Shown piece by piece: positions 48,829 through 63,831 of a stretch of DNA of 64,000 nt (position 1 is the first letter of the stretch; the number at the start of each line of letters is the position of its first letter). The notes under the pieces are model-generated. The model had not been told where the DNA came from. It searched no databases and was given only the letters and a program-made list of their open reading frames with translations. The translations under genes were made by a program, and so were the position numbers. Source of the DNA: Karalla daura (Eukaryota > Chordata > Actinopteri > Chaetodontiformes > Leiognathidae); contig CM055192.1 of NCBI GenBank assembly GCA_029224185.1, forward strand, positions 16,374,739 to 16,438,738, given 5' to 3'.

Positions 48829-48963
48829 GAGTTCACTAACTATGTTTACAAACACTCTATGAATAATCTTTGCCCCCGCTGGCACAATAACTCCACGGCA
48901 CAATCGGGAAGATAAGAGCAAAGGTCACAGTAAAGGTTATCCTTTCTTGTTTAATATAGGAAA

Positions 48964-49007
<44 letters not shown>
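48775..49007. repeat. CT/CA compound repeat and TG repeat
   Basis: CT units at 48775-48794 pass directly into CA units (48794-48825). After about 140 unique bases a pure TG run follows (48965-49007). Confidence 0.9.
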
Positions 49008-49008
<1 letters not shown>

Positions 49009-49699
49009 CAGGCTGCCACAAATGGGAGTGTTTCAGAATTTTCTAGCAGCAGGAAAAAGCGATAAGAAGCCTCTTAAGAGCAAATCAGATTTCGCACGAC
49101 ACCCCGTTCAGATTTAATTTAGCGAAATTAAAGTTTATTATCATCCACAAGCCGAGAGGAGCTCTCACAGCATCCCTGCGAGCCCGTAGCCAGCGGCTAA
49201 GTTTAGACAGAGCAGGGAAAGTGTTTCGCTAAAATCTGAGCGACAGGGTCGGCCAAGGCACACATGAAACGCACACGTGAGGGTGAAACCGTGACAGATC
49301 GGCGGTGTGAATAAATGAAAAACATTCAAGGTGGGCAAAAAAAAAAACCCAAAACTGCACGGCCTGTCAAGTGAAAAGAAAATACAGACATGCCAGTGTA
49401 GTTTAACAATATAACAGATACATGTTTGCTTAAATAGCTCATCAGAGCCACGCCGGCTGTATCTCGTAGCCAGAGCTGTGACAAACCGCAGCTCCAGGGA
49501 GCGCTCCTTAATGAGGGAACTGACATCGCCAATAGAGAAAACACAAGACTGAATGGCTGTTCTGTTGGAGCGGCTGTCGAATGAAATAATATTTTAAGAA
49601 ACGGTCGAAACAAAAGTGAGAGCCGACGCTGTGGTCAGACGGAGAGCGAATGGCGGCTCGCCTTGGTAGCAGGGCGGCTTGACTGTGAGCCAACGCCAT

Positions 49700-49711
49700 G
49701 CACACACACAC

Positions 49712-49775
<64 letters not shown>
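49700..49775. repeat. CA dinucleotide repeat
   Basis: About 38 CA units with a single CG interruption. Confidence 0.95.
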
Positions 49776-49777
<2 letters not shown>

Positions 49778-50033
49778 CTGGGTGCCAGGAGTGAAGAGGG
49801 AAGCCCTCGGCTTGAACCGACTGCACTCCATGGCGGTGCAACGCATTTTGATTTGGATTCCACGAGAGCGTGAACAACCCGTTACTATTATATAATTATG
49901 GCATCATTATGGCAGCTTTAGTCCAAATCTATTATCATTGGACTCGAGAACCAAAGTGGGAGTCCCAGCAGAGTGGGAGCCAAGGGCACAAGCACCAGGG
50001 ACTACGGCTGCACCCCCTCGCTCCTCAAACTAA

Positions 50034-50035
<2 letters not shown>

Positions 50036-50072
<37 letters not shown>
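50036..50072. repeat. TG dinucleotide repeat
   Basis: About 18 TG units, opposite in strand sense to the CA runs on both sides. Confidence 0.9.
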
Positions 50073-50075
<3 letters not shown>

Positions 50076-50672
50076 TCTTACGAGCCTTTTTATATAAGTG
50101 TGTGTGTGCGTGCTTGTGTGAGAAAGCATGCATGTGCCAAACACACACACACACACAAATGTACGTGCACACACTGGCTGTATTATTAATGGGCCAAGGT
50201 CATTCCTTCAGTGATACTCTCCCAGTGAAAATAAACCAGAGCCCTCATGCTAAGAGCCCAGTTTGCGCTGCCAACCAGAGCCCTTAAACACACATCTCAC
50301 ACTCTGCTGCGCCGACTGCCTGATCCTCCCCGCTCATCACCTGCTGAGCTTTATTTGTTCTCTGCTCCTGCAGGAAGATTTAGCAGCTCGCAGACTCGAT
50401 GTGCAAGACAGACAGAGAGAGAGATGGAGGGAGAGGGAGGGAGAGAGAGAGAGAGAGAGAGGTAGGTTAGCAGTCCTCTCAGATGGTCTGCAGCAGACAG
50501 TGGGTGGATACAGCGAGACCAGGCCGTGCTACATGGGCCTATAAAGGCTTGTCTGCGCTGTTTCCTCCAGTCGAACTGTTTTATCTCAAAGCCTGAAGTT
50601 CCTGAAAGGAGATACGGTGTGCGTGGCCTGGCAGCAGATGTGAGGGCAAACATCAAAACACACTCGCGCACA

Positions 50673-50676
<4 letters not shown>

Positions 50677-50715
<39 letters not shown>
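50677..50715. repeat. CA dinucleotide repeat
   Basis: About 19 CA units, following an imperfect CA/CG start. Confidence 0.9.
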
Positions 50716-50720
<5 letters not shown>

Positions 50721-50879
50721 GTGCAGTGAGCAGACACAGCAGAGCGCGAGGTCCTGATCCATCTCTGTCGGCTCAATTAGCTGAGCTCAGCGCCGCAGCA
50801 TCATTAGTGACTGGGTGCTGACAGGCAGCCACAGGAGGCGTTTATCTCTGTCCCCACGCCATGTCAGAGACACAGAGCA

Positions 50880-50981
<102 letters not shown>

Positions 50982-52483
50982 GCACTCACTGTGCTCCTCA
51001 AAACAAGCAAGGCTGGACAAAGGCATACTGTTGTGCAATGTTGTACAGTGAAACTTCAAAAAGTTTTTTTTTGCAGAGTTTCATGTGCAGTTGCAACAAC
51101 GTGTCGTGAGCAAGTGAAACGACAGCAATGTGTTGACTATTATCAGCATTCGTAGATTATCATTAAATCTGCTAACTGAAATATAATAGAGCCATAATAC
51201 CACAATAGGACCAGTGTATGGAAGGTGGTTCAGACATGTTCCGAGTGACACTCTTTAATGTCATGTCATAATAAAACAATAAAAAAGTTATTTTCAGAAA
51301 AGAGCCTTATGTCTTACAATGATCATGCAATCAGTGTTCAAGCCAACAACAGTGTGTGTGAAATAGGTATGTAGATGAAGGAATGAATGAATGAATGTGT
51401 TAGGCTCATGTTGGATTTATAAGTCAGTCCTTTAAAACAGATATTTGCACAGCATTCTTTTTCATTTAGGTTCACTGGGTCTACAAAAAGACCTGGACGG
51501 GCTGCCTGTCTGTTATTACGCTCTTATTATTATAACATAAGCTATTCTCCCTCGATAATGGACGTGCTGTTTGGTTGGGAAACCCTGGCGCATCAAATAC
51601 GCCGCATTCCTGAAATTTAAGCTCCCATGTGGTGAGGAAAGATGTGTCCGCGCTTACTTGAGGCGATCATTTAACAGACATTACAACTGGCCCCGCTGTC
51701 ATCTTTGCTCTCTGCTGCAATCCTTCTCGCTGCAGGTTTCCAGCAGAGCGGACACATCGGTTTGATGTCATGTCGCTGCTGCGTAGCACTGTATCTGAGC
51801 TGGCGGAGCTCCTTGATTCCTGCTCCTCCTCCTGATATCCTGGGCCGAGCCAGTTCAGCACGTATCAAAGGAGAAAAAGATGAATCGGGTTGTACTGTGC
51901 AGGTGGCCAGGAGGCAAATCGTTTCATTAGCGGTCGCCCTGAGTCGGTCTCGTGCTGAATCTGAGGCAAAGGGAGCAGAAAACACCAGCCGGTTTCTCCT
52001 CCCATTCAGCTGAGGGGTCTGGGCCGTCGGGGCTCTGCTCAGCAGGCAAACCTGCATCCGAATCCGAGCGTTTACTGCACTTTCCCAGGCTCGCAGGTCT
52101 CTTTTATTAGGTGATTGACTTAAAGGGAGGGACACACTTCATCATTTCCTTCCTTTGGAAGCTGCCAAAACTGTGCGAGAGAGGCGCAGCCCACACACTG
52201 GACAGGTTCAGGCTGTAATTACAGGTGAGGAGGAAAAGGCCAGCCGATCGGTCTGATAATTGATCCCTGTGGAAAAAAGGGGGAGCCGGGTGAGCCTCCA
52301 GCTCCAGCTCCAGCTCCAGCTCGCCGTGTTTATGCTGAAAACAAGTGCAGCCGGGCGGTCCCGTCTCCATCTGCTCCGGTTTACAAGTGCAGGTGAGGTG
52401 TCGCAAAGACCTGCTGCAAAGGAAACCATGCTCCAGCCTCGGCGACCCGGAGGTGAGAGCGTGCAGGGTCAGACGGGCTCTCA

Positions 52484-52518
<35 letters not shown>

Positions 52519-54345
52519 TACACACACACACATCTCACCTCATCAATCGGCGGCGACACTCGAGCAGCACACCACGTCCACCACACCCCGCTCGCAGAGC
52601 GAGGCCTCCGTCAGTCGCCACCAGGGCTCAAAATAATGAATCGGGTTCGGTCTGGTTTCTGCACCTGAGGTGGTGATTTATGTGGTCGTACTGTTAAGTA
52701 AAGACGTCTGTCTTTTGTTTCTGTCTTAAATATCACACAAACATTTCCAAATGTCTGCGCTCACGGGCTCAGCAGGCGAGGTCTTTGGTCAGAGGCTAAG
52801 CAGACGGTTTTTAAAAACATATTTACAGTCATTTGTATTTCTGGAGAGTTGCAACGAAGACGAATGCCGCAGAGTTGCTTCACTAATCATTTTCCAGTTT
52901 GGCTCTGACGATTCTCACGTCGGTCCTTTCAGCTCGTCCAGCCCATCCAGATGTGCTCGCTCACACAGCCTCTAATCTTTCACAGGAAAGGGGAAGGTCC
53001 ATGCCCCCCCCACCCCCCCTCTCCCCCTGCCTGTCCCAGACAGAGCTGTCTTTACCTCACCTTCCCTCTCACTCACTCACTCACTCTCCCTATCTCTCAC
53101 TCTCTCTGTTTTTCCAGCACATGCCTGTCGTGATGCTGATGGCAGTGATGGGGTCTACATCAGTTTGGCTACCCCCCCCCCTCCCACCTCTTCCCTCCCC
53201 CCTCCCTCTACAGCAGGCAGTCTGGCAGCGGTGTGTAATTACAGAGCAGCGGTCGGGCTGAGTGGTCTGACTGGTGGGGTGACTGTGGTCTGCTGACAGA
53301 GGTGTTTGTCTGGCCTGGAGACATGCGCTCCCATTGGCATTCTGGGAGGGGAGACTGGCCGCGCTGGGCAGCTGTGGGGCAAACACTCTCTGCACAGGAT
53401 GCACAACTTCCCCCCCCTCCCTCCCTCCCTCCCTCCCTGCCTCCTGGTCGTCACACTTCCTGCTTTTCCAGAAGGTTTCCCGGTGAGAGACCACCACCTA
53501 CCTCTCCCAGGTTCGCTCCAGACCGTGGAGAATACCTCGGAGGCGCTCGTAGATCCTAATTACAGGGAAATTGAGCTTTGTTTCATAATCACTCACCACC
53601 GTCGCCCCTAATGACTGAACAGAGCAGACCTGCCTCCACTCTTTTGCTAACCGCTAGTTCTGAGGCGTCTCGGCGTGTTACTTTGATCCTCCGATGATGA
53701 CCCCCCCCCTCCTCCCCCTCCATCTCAGGGCCCGACGAGGAGACAGTTACAAAGCAGAGAGAGCGAGTGCAGCGTTTGCACAATGCTCAAAATGGAACGA
53801 CCAATTTGCGTTCCCAGCAAAAAAAAAAAACAAAAAACAAAACTTTAAACATATGGCGAAATGGAAGCAATTCTCACCGTGCCATGAAAGCAAACAATGC
53901 TGCGGTCTGTGCAGTAAAACTGGTTAAAATTAGAGCTGGGCACATCTGTCGGGCTGCAGCGTGCCGATTTGAGATACTATGCGGTCGGGACAAGCTGAGA
54001 GTCCTCCCGCCCGTCTTTAAACATTTCCTCCACTTGAAAGCAGCAGATGTCTAATAAAAAGCCCGAGGCAGAGGCTGACGATCCGGCAAACACCCTTCGC
54101 TTTTATTAAGAGAGACACAATAACACAGAAGCCCCGAGAAACGGGCCCCTCCCCCTCCCTGACCCGACATGACCCGAATAAAAGCTGTTTTGTAAACTTT
54201 TCCCTCAGCGTCGCCGTCCCGCTCCAGGACCTCAGCTGGCATCTCGTCCCGGCGACGCGAAGCGCTCACCCTCGTCGTCTCGGGCGGTCGCCGTGGAAAC
54301 CGGCGAAAACAACACTCGGGACACCTCGGGATGAAACCACACACT

Positions 54346-54380
54346 CCCCCTCCTCCTCCTCCTCCTCCTCCTCCTCCTCC
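54346..54380. repeat. CCT trinucleotide repeat
   Basis: About eleven CCT units. A GAG array of similar length occurs at 57983-58013. Confidence 0.85.
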
Positions 54381-57300
54381 AACTCCTCTGCCGCTTCTGC
54401 TGCTTTGGAGTGGCAGGGAGGGGTCCGTCTTGTCTGTGACCTCTCCATATTAAACACTCCCTGAACGCTGCAGTAATTAAAACACTCTCGGCTTGGCTCT
54501 CGACACACACACACACACACACACACATGACGACTTCCAAAAACAACCTCACGCTCACATCACGCTGCACCCAGCTGTGGGGACACTTTACAAGGCTTTG
54601 TGACCGAAATGAGCAATAAACCAATCAGCGGGAATCGGTGGACCCGGTTTTTCTTTTAGAAAGCGTAACTCTGCCACGTTACAGCTGGTGTTTAATCACA
54701 GTTTGTGCCGTCGATGAGGTCAGATTATTAGACCGTCAGCACTGGGAACATGGCACAATGAAGAAGAAAAAGATGCACACGCAGGACAAGCCGTGGAGAG
54801 GCCAATTTTGTCCAGATTATCTAACTCACTTAACGAAACGAGTGCAGCCAAGCTGTCAGTGCCAATAGCTCAAAAAGAACAACTCAGGAGTGAATATTAA
54901 GGTCAAAGCTGGGGAAAAGTCTCCTCTTCAATCTCGTGTCTTGCGAGTGTGTTTGAACAAAACTCGTTCTCAGTTTAACATTTGTGTAATCAGCCTGCTC
55001 GTACGCAGCCAGACTTCAGAGATCTGGCCAAATTCACCTCGGCTAATAACGACCGAGTCCAACCTTGGAGGAGGTTTGGCCACAAGAAGAGCTGTGCTGG
55101 CAACGCTGAGGCATTGCTCCTCGGGGACTCTCTCTGCAGAAGTGAGTTCATATAAGTGACATATTTTGTGACTTTTATGTTCTGCAGAATATATAACAAC
55201 AGTAAAGAACAAGTGCAAAAAGGCACGAGTAACCCAAACCACTGAACTCAGTAACTTTTCTAGGAATTTCATACAATTTCCCTGGTATTTTGCAAGTATC
55301 TGCAAGTTTTTAGCTCATCTTGTTCCATTTTTTCTTTTCTTTCTATCTTCTTTCTAATTGTACATACTCACTTTTTCTAGATTTCAAGTCTGCATTTGTG
55401 ACAATGCTGTATATATCAAATAACCGTAAATAGAAAATAAATGATGAAGTACTGAGATGCCTTTTTTGCTAACATTTTTATGCCCCTTTAAACACCGGTG
55501 AGCAATTAGAAAAAAAGCACTTTCATGTAAGTTATTATTCAACGAATGCCTCTTTCAGTGACCTCCATACATCCATGAAGACATGAAACAGGACCACAGT
55601 CGATGTGGCAGCGACTTTAAGTCCTGTCGTCAGGTTGAAGCTGTCGAGCAGTTTTCAGCTCGCAGCCAAGAACACCCAACAGACATGCAAATAAAAATGT
55701 TACTGGAAATGTTAACGGCCTCTCCCAGTTTAAAACATCCCAACCCAATCCAAAGCTGTTGAGCCGTCCAAAAAAGCTGATCACTAAAATCTAGTCTAAA
55801 AAGTAATGCAGGATACCGGGATTAGTAACTGTAATGTAATGGCCCAATCCCTTAATGGTTGGTGGAGACCGTTACTGTATCTGGTTTCCAGGAACTGTAT
55901 TACTGCACGATAAAGAATGAAACCTAAGCTGTAATAAAATGGAAGATGAGATGTTGCGGAGAAGGATGAAAGCTATCCAAACAGTAGGTTGCAAAGGCTG
56001 CGTAATAAAACCACGGCCGAGTGCAGTAGAAAGAGAGTTTTACACACTGTTGTTGCTCCTCTCTCTGCAAAACAACAAAAAAACAACACATGGCTGAGCT
56101 CCTGGCCGGCCGCCGCTCCACTCCGACCCTGCAGAGGTTGACAGGCGCTCCAACGCTCTGTCCAAAGCTGCAGCCGAGCCCAGCCAGTCCAATCCACAAA
56201 CCCTCGGCTAAACATCCTGCCCCACACACACACATATACACACATATACACACTCAGCGCTGGGTGAGTAAATCCTCTGCCCCGAGTGTTTGAAGGACAC
56301 GTCCAGTCCAACACACGGTTTATTTGTCCAAGGTTGGTCTGAACGCTCACTTATTACGACTCTGAGGCCTGTTGCCTCGCCAGCCAAGTGTAATTTCCCT
56401 GCTGTGGCGTGATGTGTGTGTGTGTGTGTGTGTGTGTGTGAGTGAGTCTTGTTGAGGGGGAAAGAAAAAGCTTTGAATAACCTATATTTTTCCTTAGCCA
56501 CCCATGTAAACAATAAAAACAATCTGGCCCCCGCTGACAGCCAGGCAGCAGCATCCATGACAACCAAACACAAAAGCTCCAGTCGAAACACAATGACTGC
56601 GTGATAGTGACTGCACCCGTCCGTCCAGAGCCAGGACAGACCGCCAGACCGTAGCCACTCCACCTCCCCTCAGGACGATATTGTGCTTCAATAGCGAACC
56701 ATAAAGCTGCCCCGCTCCACGGGGCTATAAATGAGCCGAGAGCAGCAGACATGTGTGGTAAGAAGTAGGCCAAATCTTTCCTCACAGTTGTTTCACTTTT
56801 CCCCGCGATTCTGCTTCTCTCAGAGCATTGTCCATTTCCTCCACCATAACAAATCATCTGATTTGTCAGCTTCCTCCGGGACCTCTCGTATAACACCCTA
56901 ATCTCCATTTTGCCTTCGTAAGTTTGGATCGGTTTCCTGCGGAGGTATTCGTCCCCGCTCGGAGGTTTGCCGGGGTGAAAAATGTTGGATGTAACGCAGT
57001 GAAACGGCAAACGTCCGCTGTTTCATCAGAGGCCGAGGAGCCGGTGAGAAGAAAATTTTATTTGCAACATCTTCTCATCAGATAATCCCCTCGTCGCTGC
57101 GAATGACGGCCAACGCAAACAGTCAGTAGGTAAAAAAAACTGCTGGAGTTTGACAAAAAAGGAAAAGGTTTGAGGACAGACACGCTTATTTTAATTTTCA
57201 ACTGTTGTTACAGAGGGGGGGATTTCTGTGAAGGGATGTTCGCCCGTGATGTGATTTTGAAACAGCTCCGGAGTCTCTGTGGGGAAATAAAATCCTCCCA

Positions 57301-60300
57301 TTTCAAAGGAACTGTATCACCTTTTTCATAAGAGTAGAAAGGCTTCGCTCCGCTCAAAATAAAGGACGCAAACAAGATGTTTTGGCAGGGAAGGACATGA
57401 AATATATCATTGTTTACATGAAAACTCAAAACACTGATGCAATTAGTCATCCCTCAGTGCATCTGCTTAGGAAGACACGGAGCGGAAACGTCGAGGAGAA
57501 ATCATTTGTTTCATGCAAACTGCTCCATGATTAACCCCAGTTAATCACACAGAGCCCTTCCTTTCCTTCCTCCCTGCAACTAAACACTAACAGTATGTGC
57601 CACTGTATTTGATTGCCTGCGATTAAACTACAAGATGTCCTAAATTACCAGGCTCTTTTTTTTTTTTTTTTGCTTCTGTCCTAATTGCAACCACGTTGAC
57701 CGTGGCAGGCGAGGCCAGATACAGTTTTTTCCCTGTGGTGAACAACAAAGTTTCTTAACAAACCGCCGTCCAAGTTGCGCAACTTTGTTGTCAGCATCGC
57801 GAGCCCTTCACGGTTCAGAGGCTCCTGCGATGTATCACCACAGAGACACGCAGCGTATCTGCTTTCTGAGGGGGGCCGTAATAGCTTCCCTGACAGCAGA
57901 TACGTTCATGCATGAGAGGAAAGCAGACGTGGAGCCCGGCCCGACAAAAGCAGCGCAGCCCGTGCCCGTGCCTCCGACATCCTGGAGGAGGAGGAGGAGG
58001 AGGAGGAGGAGGAGGCCCTGGACCTGGCTGAGTCACACATGCTCTATTAGTGTAGACGCAGGTCTGACTCAACAGCGAGCGCCTCGCAGCTCCTCATCAA
58101 AAACACAGCACACGCTCGGAAAGAAACAAGACATGGAAGGAGAGGTTACCAAAAATACCCCCAGAGTCAGACTAGTCAGACGGTCAGAGAGAAATCATAA
58201 AGCGGGGCTTGACATTAGAAATCCGCGTCCATTGGATCATGTAGAATCCACCCATTGACGCTCTGCATACAGTGCGCGCGCGTGCTCCCAACATGGGTAC
58301 GTTCCCGAGCCAGGATCAACAGCGCTCCCTCCTCACCGCCTGAGATTGATGAGTCTGCTGCACACTGCAGCCTCATTGTCTTCTCCGTCAGCTCCATGCC
58401 AACTCCGCGCATCGCTCAGGGTGACATTAAGCATCTCCGCGCAACTCCCGCACCTGTTAAAACACCGTCTGAATAACAGGGGAGTCGTCCCGCGTCCTTC
58501 CTCTCCTCTCCTCTCCTCTCCTCCTCCTCCTTCCGATGGATGCGGCCTCGGCGCTCTGCAGCTCGGCCCGTTGAACTCGTAATCCTGCTGCTGCACAAAA
58601 TGAAGCTATAATTAAAGGCAGCAGGCTTGTAGCTCTGAGCTCCCTCCGCTCCCTCCTCAGAGGATCGATGGAGTATCAAAATAATCTGTTGGGAGGCGTG
58701 TTTGTGTGATCAAACCGGATGGCGGTCAGCTGCTGTTGATTTCTGGGTTACAGATGTTTATGGAGCTGCTTCAGGCAGACAGTTATTTCATTAGGGAGGA
58801 AACGGGGATTAACCTCAGACACAAGTTGTGTTCTTGTTCCTAATTAGACGTGCTTGGCTTAAACGGCGACCTGTCAGTGTCTGCAGCTGAGCTGGCTCAT
58901 TATTCACTAACATCATAATTATCGGCTTTTAGGGATCATTTAGCAAAGCTCTGCTGTCCAGATCGATGATGATTTGATTGATAAATCTACAAAAGGAGTC
59001 TCGGGCGTTATTTAGCCTGATGAAGTGAAGCAGTAACCTTACATCAAAGTGCCACGGTGTAAGATAACTTTAAAAGTGTTTTTGTTTAAGCGTTCAGACT
59101 ATAATGTATATTTGGAAACATCGCTGGCGTTCTTGGAGAAAGGATGCTTCCAGCCTTTGTTCATGTGTGTCATCCGGTTTCTGAGAAACGGTGGGCGGGT
59201 GGAAACTGGAGAAACTTTGTGTGGGATGAGGAGCTCGAAGACATGACAGCGAAGACAACATTGTGTATCTTTTATCTCTTATCTCAGGCGTTTGCTTTGA
59301 AGACTTGTCTATCTCACCTGCTTCGTGCTTTAACAGTGCCACGGTGGTCTGCTGGAGCCTATTCCAGCCCTCAGGGCGAGGGCGGAGCTGATGCCCTCAG
59401 ACCTGACAGCCTGAGAAACGCCACTCAGTGAGGCCCTCGATCCAACCGGGACTCAAACTCACATCCTTCTTGCAAAGTTCCCAAGTTCTTTTATTCCCTA
59501 TAAATTATCTCATGAGACCTGCATGTCATCTCTGCAGAAGTCACCCAAGGTTTTTTGCTTCATGCACGTATGCACGCGTGTGTATGTTAGGTGCATGTGC
59601 TGATGCACGCACACACCACGATCCCACACATATATACTCACAGTGAGTGGGTGGAGTGAATGACTGTGTGAAGCTGAGCTCCCCTCGGTCTAATCCCCGG
59701 GTGAATGGCGAGCTGTGTGCCAGGCATTCCTCTGTGTCTTTCTGAGGCTTTTTGAGGATTAGACCCCACTTACTTCCAGGGGCCGCGGGGTGGGATCAAA
59801 GCCGATCGGGCTCCTTTCGGGTTCAGGGTGATAGCGTGTGGAACGGCGAGACTCAGGTGGACTCGCAGGGAACACGACACCGCGGCCGGGATGTGGGACA
59901 GCGACACAGGTCGCGCACACCTGGTGGGGGTCAAACCCGCGCTAATCCGGCACGGCGCTAACGGCTAACCTGCTCTGATTGATGACAGGTCTGCAGGAGG
60001 TGAGGTTTTAACTCCAGCAATAACTCAGGTATGCCGGACCCGGGACTCTCCGAGGTTACACAAACACAAATCACAAACGAAGGAGATTTTAATCGCCATC
60101 GCTATCTCATGTCCTGCGCACGGTTGACACAGAGTTAAGAGCCTGTTTTTTTTTTTTATGACCTAGACGTAAACGATAGGACGTATTACAGGCCGTGCAA
60201 CAATCTGGACTTCATTCCCCCTATCGCTCCAGCTTTACACCGGCTAAACTTACATCCAGCAAAACAGAGGAAAGACAAAACAAACACGATGAGTGATCTG

Positions 60301-62147
60301 CGGTGACCTCGGAGCAGATCCATAGAGCGTCTGACCTTTACCCCGGCAGAAGAAAAACAGGAGGTTTGCTTTCATCCACGTGAGACGACGCTGACGAAGT
60401 AGAGGAAGTCCTTATCCTGACACCACAATGTGTAAAGTATTTGAATTACCCAAACAGCCCCGAGCAAGACAAATACACACAGATGACAAGGATCTCTGAG
60501 CCTGATCGGCTCAGCTTCGGAGATACAACAGCGGGATTAACAAGACTAATACGACGAGACCCTCTGGGCACAGTGAAAATAAACTCTGTTTATCCACGAA
60601 TATACACAAATATTAAAGGGAAATTAGCACGGAGGAAACCCACATCGGAGGCCCAGATACACACTGCATACAGGAGATGACACTAATTACCAGGCGCAGG
60701 CACTTCAAAGACTAATCCGCGTGCCGCCGGAGCTATCTGTGGCATCTCCATCCTGACGACAAACACTCAGGACATTGTTTTGGAAAGTCCCGCGGAAATA
60801 AACTAAACGACCTTCGTGGGCTTTCAACACGCCGCAGATAAGCGTGAGCATGACAGGCCTGGTCTGGCAAGGGGGGGAAAAAAAAAAGAAAATGTTGATT
60901 GGGTGTGTGCACGCCTCTAGAGCTGCAGCACGATATCTTGATGTCTTACTGCTGCTGCTCGTCGTTTTATCAGAGCGAATAAAAATTATTGCTCGTTCGA
61001 GGCACTCGAGGGGCCTGCCCTGCTGTATAAATCACATATGCTGCATGCAGGTGTCTTTTAGCATCTGCATCTTCAATTGCTGCTCTGTTTGGTGTAAAAC
61101 CTACACGCCCACCACACACATACACACACACGTACATATATATACACACACACTTGAAAAGTGACAACACCTCATGTCTGGGCAAGGTTACTCCAACATG
61201 TGGTTCTGTCTCATGTCTACTTCCTCTGACAGCTGGAAGAAAAGCAGAGCATCAAGCGTGTGGGGGGATATGGTTTGTTTGTGTTTTGCACCATTGGAGA
61301 TAAGTATGCATGCTCTGTGTGTTCTACAAAGGGATGATAAGACCAACAGGGCACTTCAGAGCTCAGCGCAACTTCAGACGAGGTGGGGAAGTGGGGTGGG
61401 GGGGAAGTGGGGTGGGGGGGTTAGTGATTGTTTTTTACACAACTCAGTCCCCAGATCAAGGACCAAAACTCTGGGAGTGTCCGGGCAGAGGAGGAAAAGA
61501 GAAGAAAGGAAAGAGTGAAGATAAGACGTGGTTTGTTGTCACACCTGTGTGCCTGGTTAAGTGGGATTTGTTGGCACAACTTCACCTTCTACCAATGTGA
61601 AAAATGCCCAGTTTTACAGAGCAAAATGGGAGATCCTGCTTGTCACGATACTACAAGATATTTAAAGAAGATCAAAGAGGGAAAATGACATATTGAGGAA
61701 ATACAAGATACAAATACACACATACAGTAGCAACCCAGTGATGGAGCATTCACTTGAGGTGCTGGCAGGGAAGGAGCGTCTAATGCTGGGAGAGCATGAA
61801 GATATCAGCTCCATTTAGTCACTGAAACTAAACTTTAAAGTTTAAACCACAAGTTTTCTAGCCATTTTAAAAGATCAAAGTGATATCAACAGCTCTGATA
61901 TCAACAGCAGCTTCGGTTTATGTGAAAAATCCTACATTTGTCTCTCATATTTTTGCAAGTAACAATTAAAGGGACGATTTCCCAAAATCCTGCTGTGAAA
62001 TATGTAGAGCACAACAACGGTCTTACTGGAGGCTATTTTGTGCTTCAAAGACAGATTTATTAACAGTGAAATGAAGGATCTGAGTGTTTGTGCTCAGCGT
62101 TTTGGCTCCGACACACCAGCACGGGAATGCTGGATGATTCAGCCTGG

Positions 62148-62208
62148 GACTCTCTCTCTCTCCCTCTCTCTCCCTCTCTGTCTCTCCCTCTCTCTCTCTC
62201 TCTCTCGA
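62148..62208. repeat. CT-rich dinucleotide repeat
   Basis: CT units with several CCCT and GTCT interruptions. Confidence 0.85.
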
Positions 62209-63808
62209 TGTGTCTCGGTGATGGAGCGCCGTGCCATCCCTCCTCTGTCACTCTCTGACACGGAAAACCCTCCCGCGGTTCACAAGTGCACCTTGATTTA
62301 CCACTACTACCGTCTACTACAGATTACTCAGACAGAGAGATGAAAAAATATATATGAAAGAGAGAAAAAAAGAAAATAATGGTAAAAGAGGAGGAGAAAA
62401 AAGGAAGAAGGCAGACTATGAGACGCTTCTATTCACTGCCTTCTCACTCCCTCCATCCTCCGCCATCGCCCCGGAATGAGGGTCTTATCTCTGAGAAACA
62501 CTTTACAAACAACATGCCCGCAGACAGCAGACTGTGTGAAGACATCCACACACGGATGAAAGCTCACACATACATAAGGGAGGCTCCCATGCAGGGGAGT
62601 CGAAGCCGATTATGGGATCAGAGAAGCGAGGAAACGCAGATCAAACCCTCACAAAAGCATCGCCGCCCCTGCAGCAGAGAGAGAACAACCAGCCCAGTTG
62701 AGAAACCAACAATGGCGAGCCATCAATCAGCCTCGCTCCTGCAAAGCTAAGAAAAACGTGAGTGTGTGATCACAGTTTCGGGTCAGTAGGCGTCCACCGA
62801 CCCCTCGGGGCTCTGACCGGGGCGGGAGGGGGGGGGATGTGCTGGATGCTGCTCTTATCTCAGCACCAAAAGGAACTTGGGGAACTCTGCTTCACACTCC
62901 TCCCTCCCCACTACGCTTTTCCACAGAAGTCTCCCTCGCTCGACAAGTGAGAAAGTGCTGAGAAAACAGAGAAAACTTTGTGACAGACTCTGCAGAGGAC
63001 GCCTTCAACATAGGCAGCCGTGCTGAAGAATCAGTGCTGGAAAGAATACTGATGGTGATTGATCGCTTGTTTGTCTGATCTTTAAAATGAAAGCAGCATT
63101 GTATTTTTTTGGGGAATTCGTTTTCCTGAATCAACAGGAAACCTCCGTATTAAACAAGCAATTGCGCCAGAGCAAAGTAGCAACCTTATCTTGAAATCGG
63201 ATCGACGACTGATGCCGGGTCACAACTTTTCAGATCGTTGTTTGGTCCAAGCAAAAGCCCGAGACTGACAGATATTTGATTTATCATTGTGTGAAACTAA
63301 GCAAGGCAACAAATCCTCACATTTGAGAGACTGTAACTAGAGAATATTTAGAAATCTCAGCTTGGAAAAAGTATGTAACACATTAATCATCTCTGCATTT
63401 TATTTTTTTTTTGTTTTCCCTCAGGACTAAGCAAACACATGACCTGTGACTTACTTGCAAATTGTACGAATTACGCAGAATGTAAGATAGAGTCGAGATC
63501 TGCGGGTCAGACTCGAGAGTTTAACCGCCTCAGGCTGGAGAGATGCTCAGCTTCAGCGAGCCACGTTCAGACTGAGCAAAATGACTGTGATTCATGTGCA
63601 ATTATATTGTTTGGTCGTTCAATCGCATACAATAATCAGCAATAGAGATTAATCAAGATATGACATCATTTTGTTATTTCAGCGACCGTATCACCATTAC
63701 ATCAGAATGTAACAACAACGGTAATTTCGAGACGAGCTTTCGTATTTAGACGACCGCCGAGGTCGAAGTTAAAGAGTTTCACGATCCCGTTTCATGGAGG
63801 GGAGTCAC

Positions 63809-63831
63809 GGGGGGGGGGGGGGGGGGGGGGG
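63809..63831. repeat. Poly-G run of 23 bases
   Basis: An uninterrupted guanine homopolymer near the right edge, also a likely place for sequencing or assembly length error. Confidence 0.9.

Noticed and set aside
56354..57010. 218-codon minus-strand frame
   Set aside because: It reads through a TG repeat and has neither EMI-type cysteine spacing nor any other motif I recognise.
59421..59470. Possible tRNA T-arm-like sequence
   Set aside because: The segment CCGGGACTCAAACTC lacks a matching anticodon arm and acceptor stem nearby.
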